64,000 nt of DNA from Cuspidothrix sp046080125 (GTDB lineage Bacteria; Cyanobacteriota; Cyanobacteriia; Cyanobacteriales; Nostocaceae). Positions within the stretch are counted from its first letter, which is position 1; each line of letters starts with the position of its first letter. A program made the translations under genes and the position numbers. Of this stretch, positions 34,122 to 44,400 are shown piece after piece. Where the stretch lies: contig JBJTTJ010000078.1 of the NCBI GenBank assembly GCA_046080125.1, positions 1 to 64,000 of the forward strand, read 5' to 3'. The notes beneath the pieces were generated by a model. The model was not told the origin of the DNA. It did no database searches and was given only the letters and a program-made list of their open reading frames with translations.

Positions 34122-36992
34122 ATGTCTGCTCATTCCTTACCTGAAACTACCAATCTCTGGCATACATTAGCAGTTGATAAAGCCTTAGAACTGCTGGATA
34201 GTGACGCAAATAGCGGCTTAACCTCCCCAGTAGTCGAACAGCGTCGCCGAAAATATGGATTCAATGAATTAGAAGAAAATGGCGGTCGTAGTCCTTGGCA
34301 GATTTTGCTTGATCAGTTCACTAATATCATGTTACTGATGCTGATTGCAGTGGCCTTCATTTCTGGTTTTTTGGACTTGATGGCCTTGTCTGGGGGTACG
34401 TTAGAAAAAGGTGAAGTACCATTTAAAGATACGATCGCCATTATGGCCATAGTCATCCTCAATGGTATTTTGGGTTATGTGCAAGAAAGCCGTGCAGAAC
34501 AAGCCCTAGCAGCTTTGAAAAGACTTTCTTCTCCCTTAGTACGAGTCCTTCGTGACGGTAAATTATCAGAAGTGGCGGCTAAGGAGTTAGTACCTGGGGA
34601 TGTGATGCTACTAGAGGCTGGGGTACAAATAGCTGCGGATGGTCGCTTGATAGAACAGTCCAATTTACAGGTGCGCGAATCTGCTCTTACTGGTGAAGCC
34701 GAAGCTGTTAATAAACAAGCCATACTTACATTATCAGAAGATACGTCCTTAGGCGATCGCCTCAATTCAGTTTTTCAAGGAACGGAAGTTCTCCAAGGAC
34801 GGGGAAAGGTACTGGTGACTAATACCGGAATGGGAACGGAACTAGGCAAAATTGCCGCCATGTTACAGTCTGTAGACAGTGAACCCACACCTCTACAGCA
34901 ACGCATGACCCAACTAGGTAACGTGCTGGTAAGTGGTTCTTTAATTCTTGTGGCCATCGTTGTGGGTGGCGGAGTTATCCATGATTTGATTCGGGGAATA
35001 GGTTGGAAAAATTTGCAAGAACTGGTGGAAGTTTCTTTAAGTATGGCGGTGGCTGTAGTTCCTGAAGGTTTACCGGCAGTAATTACTGTGACTCTCGCTT
35101 TAGGAACTCAGCGCATGGTACAGCATCAGGCTTTAATTCGCAAACTCCCGGCGGTAGAAACCCTTGGTTCGGTGACCACCATTTGTTCTGATAAAACTGG
35201 GACATTGACTCAAAATAAAATGGTGGTGCAGTCTATTTACACCAATAATTCTACCTTTCGAGTCACAGGAGAAGGCTATACTCCTACGGGTGATTTTGAA
35301 TTAAATGGTAAAAAAGCTAGTTTGGATGAACGTCCAGATATTTCCGCTTTGCTGGTTTCCTGTGCTGTTTGTAATGATGCGGTATTGCAACAACAACAAG
35401 GAGAATGGACTATTTTAGGCGATCCCACGGAAGGGGCTTTAGTCACTTTGGCAGGAAAAGGTGGCATTGAACAGGACCAATGGAATAGTAAGTTACCTCG
35501 TGTAGCAGAGTTTCCCTTTTCTTCAGAACGGAAGCGCATGAGTGTCATTTGTCAAATAAAATCTGTCTCTACCAGTGAATCTTCTATTTCAGCCATTGAC
35601 CCAGCTATTGCCGGTTTTGTGGAATCAGAACAATACCTGATGTTTACCAAGGGTTCACCAGAGTTAACTTTAGAAAGGTGTACAAAAATCCATTTAGGTA
35701 ATCATGCAGTTCCTATTCATCAGGAACACCGCAGCCAAATCTTGGTAGCTAATGACCAAATGGCTGGTAAGGGTCTGCGAGTCTTAGGTTTTGCTTATAA
35801 ACCTTTGTCTCAAGTCCCTCCAGATGGTTCTCATGATACATCGGAGGCGGATTTGGTGTGGTTGGGATTGGTGGGAATGCTGGACGCGCCAAGACCGGAA
35901 GTAAGAGCATCTGTACAAGAATGTCGTCAAGCAGGTATTCGTCCGGTAATGATTACTGGCGACCATCAATTAACTGCTCAAGCGATCGCTATTGATTTGG
36001 GAATTGCCCAACCAGGTGATAGGGTCTTGACTGGAAAAGAACTACAACTCCTCAGTGACCAACAGTTAGAAGAACAGGTGGACTCAGTGAGTATTTACGC
36101 TAGAGTCTCTCCCGAACATAAATTAAGAATTGTTCAAGCATTGCAACGTCGCGGGCGATTTGTGGCTATGACGGGTGATGGGGTGAATGATGCTCCTGCC
36201 CTTAAACAAGCTGACATAGGTATTGCCATGGGCATTACAGGCACAGATGTGAGCAAAGAAGCCAGCGACATGGTGCTGCTAGATGATAACTTTGCAACAA
36301 TAGTTGCAGCTACTAAAGAAGGTAGAGTAGTTTATACTAATATTCGCAGGTTTATTAAATACATCTTGGGTAGTAATATTGGTGAAGTTCTCACTATTGC
36401 GGCTGCACCCCTATTAGGGTTGGGTGGCGTTCCTCTGACTCCTTTACAAATTCTCTGGATGAATTTGGTGACAGATGGTTTACCCGCCTTGGCTTTGGCT
36501 GTAGAACCTCCAGAACCGGATGTAATGCAGCGTCCTCCCTTTAGCCCCCGTGAAAGTATTTTCGCTAGGGGTTTAGGTTCTTATATGATCCGTATTGGGA
36601 TTATTTTCGCCATTATTACAATTATCCTCATGGAGTGGGCTTATCAACATTCCCATACCCCTGGTTATCAAGGAGATGTGGATACTTGGAAGACAATGGT
36701 ATTTACTTCTCTATGTTTAGCGCAAATGGGTCATGCGATCGCCATTCGTTCTAATAATAGACTTACCATTGAAATGAATCCTTTCTCTAATATCTTTGTC
36801 TTAGGCGCTGTGGTTGTCACTACTATTTTGCAGTTGATGTTAATTTATGTCCCACCTCTGCAAAGTTTCTTCGGTACTCATGAACTGAGTCTTTCAGAGT
36901 TGGGAATTTGTATCGGCTTCAGCGCTTTAATGTTTGTCTGGATTGAGGGGGAAAAGATATTCTTCCGCTTCATGGGTAAAAAGAATGTTTGA
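34122..36992 (+). CDS. Cation-transporting P-type ATPase, P2A calcium type
   Basis: A 956-residue P-type ATPase. The phosphorylated Asp357 is in CSDKTGTLTQNKM, the actuator TGES-like loop is ALTGEAEAVNK, and the hinge reads TGDGVNDAPALKQADIGIAM. The ion site in TM4 is VAVVPEGLPAVITVTLALG (PEGLP), and TM6 carries NLVTDGLPALALA. These features place it in the P2A group with SERCA, PMR1 and cyanobacterial PacL, so export of Ca2+ (or Mn2+) at the plasma membrane is expected. Ten helices and full length. No regulator gene sits beside it. It diverges from the transglutaminase-like gene. Confidence 0.93.
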   Translation: MSAHSLPETTNLWHTLAVDKALELLDSDANSGLTSPVVEQRRRKYGFNELEENGGRSPWQILLDQFTNIMLLMLIAVAFISGFLDLMALSGGTLEKGEVPFKDTIAIMAIVILNGILGYVQESRAEQALAALKRLSSPLVRVLRDGKLSEVAAKELVPGDVMLLEAGVQIAADGRLIEQSNLQVRESALTGEAEAVNKQAILTLSEDTSLGDRLNSVFQGTEVLQGRGKVLVTNTGMGTELGKIAAMLQSVDSEPTPLQQRMTQLGNVLVSGSLILVAIVVGGGVIHDLIRGIGWKNLQELVEVSLSMAVAVVPEGLPAVITVTLALGTQRMVQHQALIRKLPAVETLGSVTTICSDKTGTLTQNKMVVQSIYTNNSTFRVTGEGYTPTGDFELNGKKASLDERPDISALLVSCAVCNDAVLQQQQGEWTILGDPTEGALVTLAGKGGIEQDQWNSKLPRVAEFPFSSERKRMSVICQIKSVSTSESSISAIDPAIAGFVESEQYLMFTKGSPELTLERCTKIHLGNHAVPIHQEHRSQILVANDQMAGKGLRVLGFAYKPLSQVPPDGSHDTSEADLVWLGLVGMLDAPRPEVRASVQECRQAGIRPVMITGDHQLTAQAIAIDLGIAQPGDRVLTGKELQLLSDQQLEEQVDSVSIYARVSPEHKLRIVQALQRRGRFVAMTGDGVNDAPALKQADIGIAMGITGTDVSKEASDMVLLDDNFATIVAATKEGRVVYTNIRRFIKYILGSNIGEVLTIAAAPLLGLGGVPLTPLQILWMNLVTDGLPALALAVEPPEPDVMQRPPFSPRESIFARGLGSYMIRIGIIFAIITIILMEWAYQHSHTPGYQGDVDTWKTMVFTSLCLAQMGHAIAIRSNNRLTIEMNPFSNIFVLGAVVVTTILQLMLIYVPPLQSFFGTHELSLSELGICIGFSALMFVWIEGEKIFFRFMGKKNV

Positions 36993-37355
36993 TGGTTAAT
37001 GGTTGAGGAGGTAGAAGTCAAGAAAAAACGGGTTTAGCATTGTTGACATTTCTGGACACAATCCGATTTCTAAGGTCCTTATCTACTCTACCTCCAAACC
37101 TTACACTTCCAACAATTACCTACATCCTACAAGCAAAAATTTTTTATTTGCTAATCATTTCCTAGGAAAATCGAATCTGTTTGTTGAAAACTGTGGAATT
37201 TTGGTAACATTGCGATCGCCTCACATTAAAATTTTAATGGGGGTTCAATTCTCGGTCTTTCCTATTCAAGTGAGTTACAAGTAGTAATAATTGAACGCAG
37301 ATAAACGCAGATAACTGGACTGGAAAAGGCTATAATACTAATTAGGATGGCTATT
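36993..37355. other. Intergenic region with inverted repeat and STRR, no gene
   Basis: GGAGGTAGA (37008-37016) is repeated inverted as TCTACCTCC (37087-37095). A TTGACA lies inside, a HIP1 site near 37212, and an STRR-like AACGCAGATAAACGCAGATA at 37294-37313. No coding pattern is visible. Confidence 0.4.
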
Positions 37356-37790
37356 ATGGGTGAATCTAAACGCAGAAAACAGCAAGACCCCAACTATGGA
37401 AAAGTTAAAAACCCTGTCAAAAAGCTCATGAAAGTTTTTTGCCCATTTTTTGAGGATTACGATAATTTATCTCATCTCGATGCTGATGGCATATCTTTAA
37501 TGATCGCTAAGGAAGGTCACAAAGAAACGGGATTGAGAGGGATAATTGTTAGAGGATATCTGGCTGAACATTTAGTAAAAGATTATCCGAATGAATCTGA
37601 ACTGGTACAAGCATTCAAACAACATGGCAATATTTATGTGACTTCAACATTAGCCTTAGCTTATTTGGAGAATGGCATAAATAAAGAGGAAAATATGAGA
37701 AATTTTGATACCTATAACCCATTAAATCAATTTATCCGTCTTGAAAGTAATTCTCAAGATTACCAGTTGGATATGGTAACAGAATCTTAA
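37356..37790 (+). CDS. Hypothetical cyanobacterial protein
   Basis: A 144-residue soluble protein. It starts MGESKRRKQQDPNYGKVK, a basic opening seen in many small cyanobacterial proteins of unknown role. It continues with a compact alpha/beta region (YDNLSHLDADGISLMIAKEG; RGIIVRGYLAEHLVKDYPNE; NIYVTSTLALAYLENGINKE). No catalytic motif recognised. ATG 37356 is preferred because AGGA at 37344-37347 is well spaced; ATG 37347 would add three residues. It is followed by recF, about 100 bases away, on the same strand. Confidence 0.6.
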   Translation: MGESKRRKQQDPNYGKVKNPVKKLMKVFCPFFEDYDNLSHLDADGISLMIAKEGHKETGLRGIIVRGYLAEHLVKDYPNESELVQAFKQHGNIYVTSTLALAYLENGINKEENMRNFDTYNPLNQFIRLESNSQDYQLDMVTES

Positions 37791-37887
37791 ACAGAAATCA
37801 CCAATAGATCCCGGAGTTCTAAAAATAATTTTCTCATCTCAAGAATAACTTATTATGGAAGTCGGGGATCTGGATTCGGAAGCAATT

Positions 37888-39009
37888 ATGTACCTGAAAA
37901 GTATACACCTCAACCAATTTCGTAATTACCAAAATCAAAAGTTGGAATTTAATGCAGCTAAAACAATTTTAGTTGGCAACAATGCCCAAGGAAAATCCAA
38001 TTTACTGGAGGCCGTGGAGTTATTAGCAACATTACGATCGCACCGGATGGCACGCGATTGTGATTTAATTAAGGATGGTGAGTCCATCTGCCAAATTAAT
38101 GCCACTTTAAATCGCGTTCATAGTCATAGCGATTTAACTCTCACACTGCGTCGTCAAGGACGGCGGACTGTGGCTATCAATGGGCAAATAATCCCCAGAC
38201 AAATGGACTTTCTGGGCGTTCTTAATGCGGTGGAGTTTTCTAGTTTGGATTTAGAATTGGTACGTGGTAGTCCTCAAGGTCGTCGCACCTGGTTAGATAC
38301 ATTATTAATCCAATTAGAACCAGTCTATGCTCACATTTTACATCAATATCACCAAGTTTTACGTCAACGCAATGCTTTTTTAAAACACTATGTCAATACC
38401 ACGGAAAAATCTCTACAATCACAATTAGCTATCTGGGATGCACAATTAGTAAATGCGGGGATGAGAGTAATTATGAGGAGAGATAGAGCTATTCAACGAT
38501 TAGCTCTCATAGCTTCTACATGGCACTCTAGTATCAGTGGAGCATCCGAAGCACTGCAAATAAATTATCTTCCTAATGTTCCCTGGGAAAAAACCTCAAA
38601 TCAAGAATTACAATCAGCTTTTTTTGCTAAACTACAACAACGAGCGACCGCAGAACTACATCGAGGCATAACTTTAGTTGGACCCCACCGAGATGAAATA
38701 GAATTAATTATTAATCAAACTCCCGCCCGTCAATATGGTTCCCAAGGTCAACAAAGAACTTTAGTTTTAGCTTTAAAACTAGCTGAATTACAATTAATTG
38801 AAGAAGTAGTCAATGAACCCCCTTTATTATTATTAGATGATGTCTTGGCGGAATTAGATCCATTTAGGCAAAATCAATTACTTGATGCTATTCAAGAGCG
38901 ATTTCAAACTTTAATCACCACCACTCATTTAAGTGCTTTTGATGCTCAGTGGTTAAAATATTCCCAAATTTTATATGTAAATTCAGGACAAATATCAAAA
39001 AGTGGATAA
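37888..39009 (+). CDS. recF: DNA replication and repair protein RecF
   Basis: A 373-residue SMC-like ATPase that, with RecO and RecR, loads RecA at single-strand gaps. The Walker A motif is GNNAQGKSNLLEA near the N terminus. The signature is QYGSQGQQRTLVLALKLAEL and Walker B is LLLLDDVLAELD. ATG at 37888 gives the standard start MYLKSIHLNQFRNYQN; the upstream ATG at 37855 would add 11 unusual residues. Length is normal. Its stop overlaps the GTG start of the PEP-synthase-like gene by 8 bases, so the two are probably translated together, an unusual pairing. Confidence 0.96.
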   Translation: MYLKSIHLNQFRNYQNQKLEFNAAKTILVGNNAQGKSNLLEAVELLATLRSHRMARDCDLIKDGESICQINATLNRVHSHSDLTLTLRRQGRRTVAINGQIIPRQMDFLGVLNAVEFSSLDLELVRGSPQGRRTWLDTLLIQLEPVYAHILHQYHQVLRQRNAFLKHYVNTTEKSLQSQLAIWDAQLVNAGMRVIMRRDRAIQRLALIASTWHSSISGASEALQINYLPNVPWEKTSNQELQSAFFAKLQQRATAELHRGITLVGPHRDEIELIINQTPARQYGSQGQQRTLVLALKLAELQLIEEVVNEPPLLLLDDVLAELDPFRQNQLLDAIQERFQTLITTTHLSAFDAQWLKYSQILYVNSGQISKSG

Positions 39010-41338
39010 ACTCTATTGGCTTGACCAAATTAAACTACAAGACTACGCCCAGGTTGGCTTTGAGGCGTTTTATCTAAGCAAAATAAAGCAGCGAGGCTAT
39101 CCTGTTTTACCGGGTTTTGTAGTAGGGGCTAATGTTTTACGGCAATTTCTAGAAAATCTCCATAGTTCAGAGTCATTAATTACGGATTTACCTCATTCTT
39201 CTTTACATTTAGATGTAAGTAATTGGCGACAACTTCAGCAGGTAGCTGGCCGCTTGCGTCAGGAAGTTATCTCGACGGGAATACCATCTGATTGGGTGCG
39301 GACTATTTTTGAAACGGCCAGACAATGGAAAAGTAAAAGTTTAATTTTGCGCCCAAGTCTGGCAATATCAGCTAACCAGGAGAAGAAAAATGTCTCTGGG
39401 TTATTGGAGTCGGTATTTTGTCGCTGTGAAGAAGAAGAAATTGAGACGGGTTTAAAGCAGTTGTGGAGTCAGTTATTTCGAGCCAGAAGTTTAGTATATT
39501 GGCAAAGTGTGGGTATTGACTTGCCAAAAATTAATTTAGGGGTATTAGTACAACCAGTGGAAAATGCGATCGCCTCTGGTATCCTGAATACTAACCCTGG
39601 AGCATGGGATATTGAATCTACTTGGGGCGATTGTTTAGCTATTACCAATGGCGAGGTATTACCAGATATTTACTATCTAGAGGCAAAAACTGGGGTAGTA
39701 ACAGAACGGCAATTGGGTAATAAAATGTTAGCCTATGGTTTGGGTGATGGAATTTCTTTTTCTGGTGAACAATTACAGCCAACATTAAATAATAATTGTT
39801 TATTGCCTTATCTACTAACAGAATCTCAACAACAGGAATACGCTTTACCAGAAGCATATTTACAAGAGTTAATTAATTTAGGGAATCAATTAGTTAGTGA
39901 ATTAGGTACAACTTTAACAATGAAGTGGACAATTAGTGAAGCATCTGGGGCTGAAAATCTAACATCTAAAGTCTACATTACAGAAGTGATTGTTCCTGTA
40001 TCTGCAAACAAAAGTATTCAGTTTATTCAAGGTTTTGGGGCTGCTAGAGGTAAAATTATTGCTAATGCCTATATCTTAAATTCACCACAAAAACCTACAG
40101 AAGTCCCCACAGGAGTAATTATTGTTGCACCAGTTGTTACTCCTGATTGGTTGCCTTTATTACAGGATGTCCTGGGAATTATTACGGAAAAAGGGGGACT
40201 AACTAGCCACGGAGCGATTTTGGCCAGAGAGTTAGGTATTCCTGCGGTGGTGGGTGCGACTGGTGCAACGACGATTTTACAAGCAGGTGAAAAATTACTA
40301 CTGGATGGAGATAGGGGAGAGGTATATCGCTTTACACAAGATGGTGACAAGTTTCCTAGTCAAGAGATAGAAAAATTAGTCAACCAGGAAAAAATTGCCC
40401 ATTATCAGCCTACAAGTTTACCAATAATCGGGACTAAATTATTAATAAATTTAAGTCAACCACGATTAATTGAGCAAGCACAAGGTTTACCTATTGATGG
40501 GGTGGGATTATTACGTTCAGAATTAATGATGTTAAATATTCTAGAAGGTAAACACCCAAAACAATGGTTATTAGCAGGAAAAAAGGCGGAATTATTGGAG
40601 TTATTAGCGGGACAGATTATTCAATTTGTCCATGCTTTTTCGCCTAAACCTATTTTTTATCGCTCTTTAGATTGGCGTTTTCATGATTTACCATCACTAT
40701 CTAAAGATAACTCAAAATATTCATCTCCTTTTGGGGTGACAGGTATTATCAATTATATGGAAAATCCAGAGGTATTTGAATTAGAATTACAAGCTTTAGC
40801 CATAGTGCAATCATCGGGTTACAAAAATCTGAATTTGCTTTTACCTTTTGTCCGTACTGTGGAAGAATTTATATTTTGTCGTCAAAAAGTTGAACAAGCT
40901 GGGTTAACACAAATATCCCAGTTTCAATTATGGATTATGGCAGAAGTTCCCAGTATTCTATTTCTATTACCTGAATATATTAAAGCCGGTGTGGCAGGAA
41001 TTTCTATTGGTACGAATGATTTAACTCAATTAATATTAGGTCTAGATCGGGATCAGGGAAAATTTGTGGTAGGTGCAAAATATTTGGATGCAAATCATCC
41101 AGCAGTAATGGGTGCAATATCTCAATTAATTAAAATGGCTAAAGATGGAGGTATTCCCTGTTCTATCTGTGGTCAAGCTCCCGTACTTTATCCAGAAATA
41201 ATTGATAAATTAATAGAATGGGGAATTACTTCTATTTCTGTAGAACCGGAAACTGTAGAAAGGACTTATCAAGCGATCGCTCGTGCTGAACAAAGGTTAA
41301 TTTTAGCAGCAGCACGGAAGCAACTGGGAAATTTATAA
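39002..41338 (+). CDS. Reduced PEP synthase/pyruvate phosphate dikinase-like protein
   Basis: A 778-residue relative of phosphoenolpyruvate synthase. The central swivelling domain keeps the phospho-histidine His403 in GGLTSHGAILAREL. The C-terminal barrel keeps ISIGTNDLTQLILGLDRDQG and Cys723 in CGQAPV, so the PEP/pyruvate half looks intact. The N-terminal ATP-grasp half is short and eroded: the usual AVRSSATAED stretch is LILRPSLAIS, and a KGANLGEM-type opening is absent. ATP activation may therefore be lost or altered. The start is GTG 39002, inside recF. It could be a regulatory paralogue or a divergent enzyme; the role is not known. Confidence 0.8.
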   Translation: MDKLYWLDQIKLQDYAQVGFEAFYLSKIKQRGYPVLPGFVVGANVLRQFLENLHSSESLITDLPHSSLHLDVSNWRQLQQVAGRLRQEVISTGIPSDWVRTIFETARQWKSKSLILRPSLAISANQEKKNVSGLLESVFCRCEEEEIETGLKQLWSQLFRARSLVYWQSVGIDLPKINLGVLVQPVENAIASGILNTNPGAWDIESTWGDCLAITNGEVLPDIYYLEAKTGVVTERQLGNKMLAYGLGDGISFSGEQLQPTLNNNCLLPYLLTESQQQEYALPEAYLQELINLGNQLVSELGTTLTMKWTISEASGAENLTSKVYITEVIVPVSANKSIQFIQGFGAARGKIIANAYILNSPQKPTEVPTGVIIVAPVVTPDWLPLLQDVLGIITEKGGLTSHGAILARELGIPAVVGATGATTILQAGEKLLLDGDRGEVYRFTQDGDKFPSQEIEKLVNQEKIAHYQPTSLPIIGTKLLINLSQPRLIEQAQGLPIDGVGLLRSELMMLNILEGKHPKQWLLAGKKAELLELLAGQIIQFVHAFSPKPIFYRSLDWRFHDLPSLSKDNSKYSSPFGVTGIINYMENPEVFELELQALAIVQSSGYKNLNLLLPFVRTVEEFIFCRQKVEQAGLTQISQFQLWIMAEVPSILFLLPEYIKAGVAGISIGTNDLTQLILGLDRDQGKFVVGAKYLDANHPAVMGAISQLIKMAKDGGIPCSICGQAPVLYPEIIDKLIEWGITSISVEPETVERTYQAIARAEQRLILAAARKQLGNL

Positions 41339-41406
41339 ATTTTTCTAATTGCTGATTAAGAACATAAACAACTATTATAGATCATAATTAATTCACAGGT
41401 AAGTAA

Positions 41407-44400
41407 ATGTCACTATCACAATTCCAGCAACACATTACTCAGTTAATTACAACCGCAGAAACTATGCTAGGTTCACCACGTAGTGGTAAACCAGAAGAAA
41501 ATACTAAAAATAGTCTCATTGTCCCTGTTTTAGATGCTCTGGGTTATACTTCAGAATACCGGACTTTAGAAGGTGCAATTCGTAGTTTAATTGGTACTAC
41601 TACATGGGTAGATTATTTGCTGCGTAATGAAGTTGGAAAACATCCAAAATTGCTCTTTGAAGCTAAAAGTTTATGGGATAAAAATATCTGGGAAGCTAAT
41701 GAAAAACAAGTATTAGATTATATCAGAAATTATAGTTTAGATATTGGTACACAAGACCCTGTTTTGTGGATTATTTTATCTAATTTTCGAGAATGGCATA
41801 TTTTAAGATTACAGGATCGTCAACCTTTTTGGTCTTTTACTATGGAGGATCTGAAAAATGATTCTGAACTGGTAACTAGATTATACAATTGTTTAGGTCG
41901 GGAAAATTTATCTAGTAATCGTTTAGAAGCTTTTTATAGTGAAAAATCCAGAGAAGAATTAGGTGTAAAATTTCTAGCAGATTTAAAAATTTGGCGAATT
42001 ATTATTGCTAATGGTATTAAAAAATCTCACCCTGATTTAAGTTTAGATCAAATTCGTGAAGCTGCCCAAATTATTTTAAATCGGTTTCTCTTAATCAGAC
42101 TTTTAGAAACATTTAGCCGAGAAATGCCATTTAATTATCTCGGTAGAGTTTATCACAACTGGCAACAAACTTTCCCTGATTTACCTTTTATTGAAGAATT
42201 AAGACGTGCTTTTCGTCATACATGGGTGGGATATAACACGGAATTATTTCAACCTTCCTGGATTGATGAATTAACCATTGATGTTGAATATTTAGAATCA
42301 ATTATTGTGATTAATGCAGTTCCTCAACAGGGAATACTTTATTCTATTACAGGAACATTAGCTAATTATCGTTCAATTTACAACTATGATTTTACAACCT
42401 TAACTCAGGACATCTTAGGTACTGCTTATGAACAATTTTTGGCTCATCAATTAATGTTAGAAAATGATATTATTCAAATATTAGAAAACCAAAAAACTCG
42501 CAAAAAAGAAGGTATTTTCTATACTCCTAATTATATACTCAGTCGGATTGTTCAGGAAACTTTACAACCTTTAGTAAAACCGAAAATTGATCAAGCAATT
42601 GAATTACTAGCAGCAGGTGAATTACAACAAGCTTATTTAGTAGCAACTTCGGTTTTAGAAATTACAGTGCTTGATCCTGCTTGTGGTTCAGGTTCATTTT
42701 TATTAGGTGCATTTGATTATTTATTAACAGAAATTAAACGTTATAACCTAGCTTGTCAAAATGCCAAAATACCCACAAATTTTGATTTATTTAGTCATAT
42801 AGCACCCCAACCAATTATTAATCCTGAAGAACAAATTTTAGTAAAAATGCTGCATGGAGTAGATCGAGATCCTCAAGCAGTTTTATTAGCAAAATTATCA
42901 TTATGGACTAGGTTATTACGTGCGCGTCCAGGTGAATATGGTAGACGCAATGGTTCTATTTATTCCCATCTCCCTGCACTAACTTTAAATATTCGTGTTG
43001 GTGATAGTTTGGTTCATAGTCCTGCTAATTTACAACCTTTTGCAACCCAATTAGCAATAGTCGCAGATTTGGCTAAAATTGCTAGAGATACTACTCAAAC
43101 GGAAATAGAAAGAAATCAAGCGGTTAGTAATTTAGAAACTGGAATTACAGCAATTAATCAAGAAATTAATCCGGTTTTAACTGCTTTTTTTGCTAGTGAT
43201 GAAAGTATCAATTCTGTAGTTAATTTAATTAAAAATCGAGATGCTGACGATAACGAGATAGAAGCAATTAGAAAGTTAATAATACAAGCAACTAATTCTG
43301 ATCAAAGTCTAGAAAATTGGACTAAGGGAGAATTAGTAAGAGTCAAATCTGAATTAATGACTTTATCAACTGCGGTTGAGGAAGTCGTAATCAAAAAACC
43401 ATTTAATTGGGAATTGGAATTTCCCCATATTTTTGATCCTAGATTACCAAAATCAGCAAGAGGATTTTCTGCAATAATTGGTAATCCTCCTTATTTTAAT
43501 GTTGATGCTACCTTTGGTAGAGGTGCATTGGAATTAAAATGGTTAAAATTTGCTTATTCTGATATTTATACTGATAAAACAGATATTTTATTTTATTTCT
43601 TCCGTCAGGGTTTTGATATTTTACAGGAAGATGGTTATTTAAGTTTTATCATTTCTCGTTCTTTTATTCAAGGTGATAAATCTAGAAGTTTACGAGAATT
43701 TATTTGTAAAAACACTAAAATACTCAACATCATTGATTTTTTAGGACATCAAGTTTTTCAAGCGGGAATTGCTACTTGTATTATGCAATTGCAAAGGAAA
43801 AATCCTCAACCAGAAGATAGTTTTACTACTTTTTATGTTCTGGATTTGGATATTGTGAAAAATACTTTTAACACTGATGATGATTGTTTAAATTTAACTC
43901 ATGGTGTCACTCAAGTAGATATTACACAATCTAATTTAGATGATAATCGTTGGCAAATTTCACCCTATAGTCATATTTTTCAAAGAATTGATAATCAAGG
44001 AGTGAAATTAAGAGAATTATCTGAATGTGATCTAGTGGAGCAGGGTATTCAAACAGGAGAAAATAAGATTTTTGCACCTGAGCAGGGTTTTCTATCTAGC
44101 TTTCCCAACGAAAAACTATACCAAATAGTCAAAAATTCTGGAATTTTAGCCTATGGGTTTATACCGGATAATTCCCAACTATTATATATTGAAAGTAGTG
44201 AAAATTTTGAAGATTTATCAATAGCAATTCAAAAGTATTTACTAGCAAATAGAAATAAGCTAGAAAGCAGAGCAGCTTATAAAGAAGGAAGTTGTGAATG
44301 GTATGCTTTACAGAGATCAAGACAGAAAGATCAACACTCTCATTTTCGACCTAAAATTTTATGTCCATATCGTGCTACCAGTAATAGATTTAGTGTTGAT

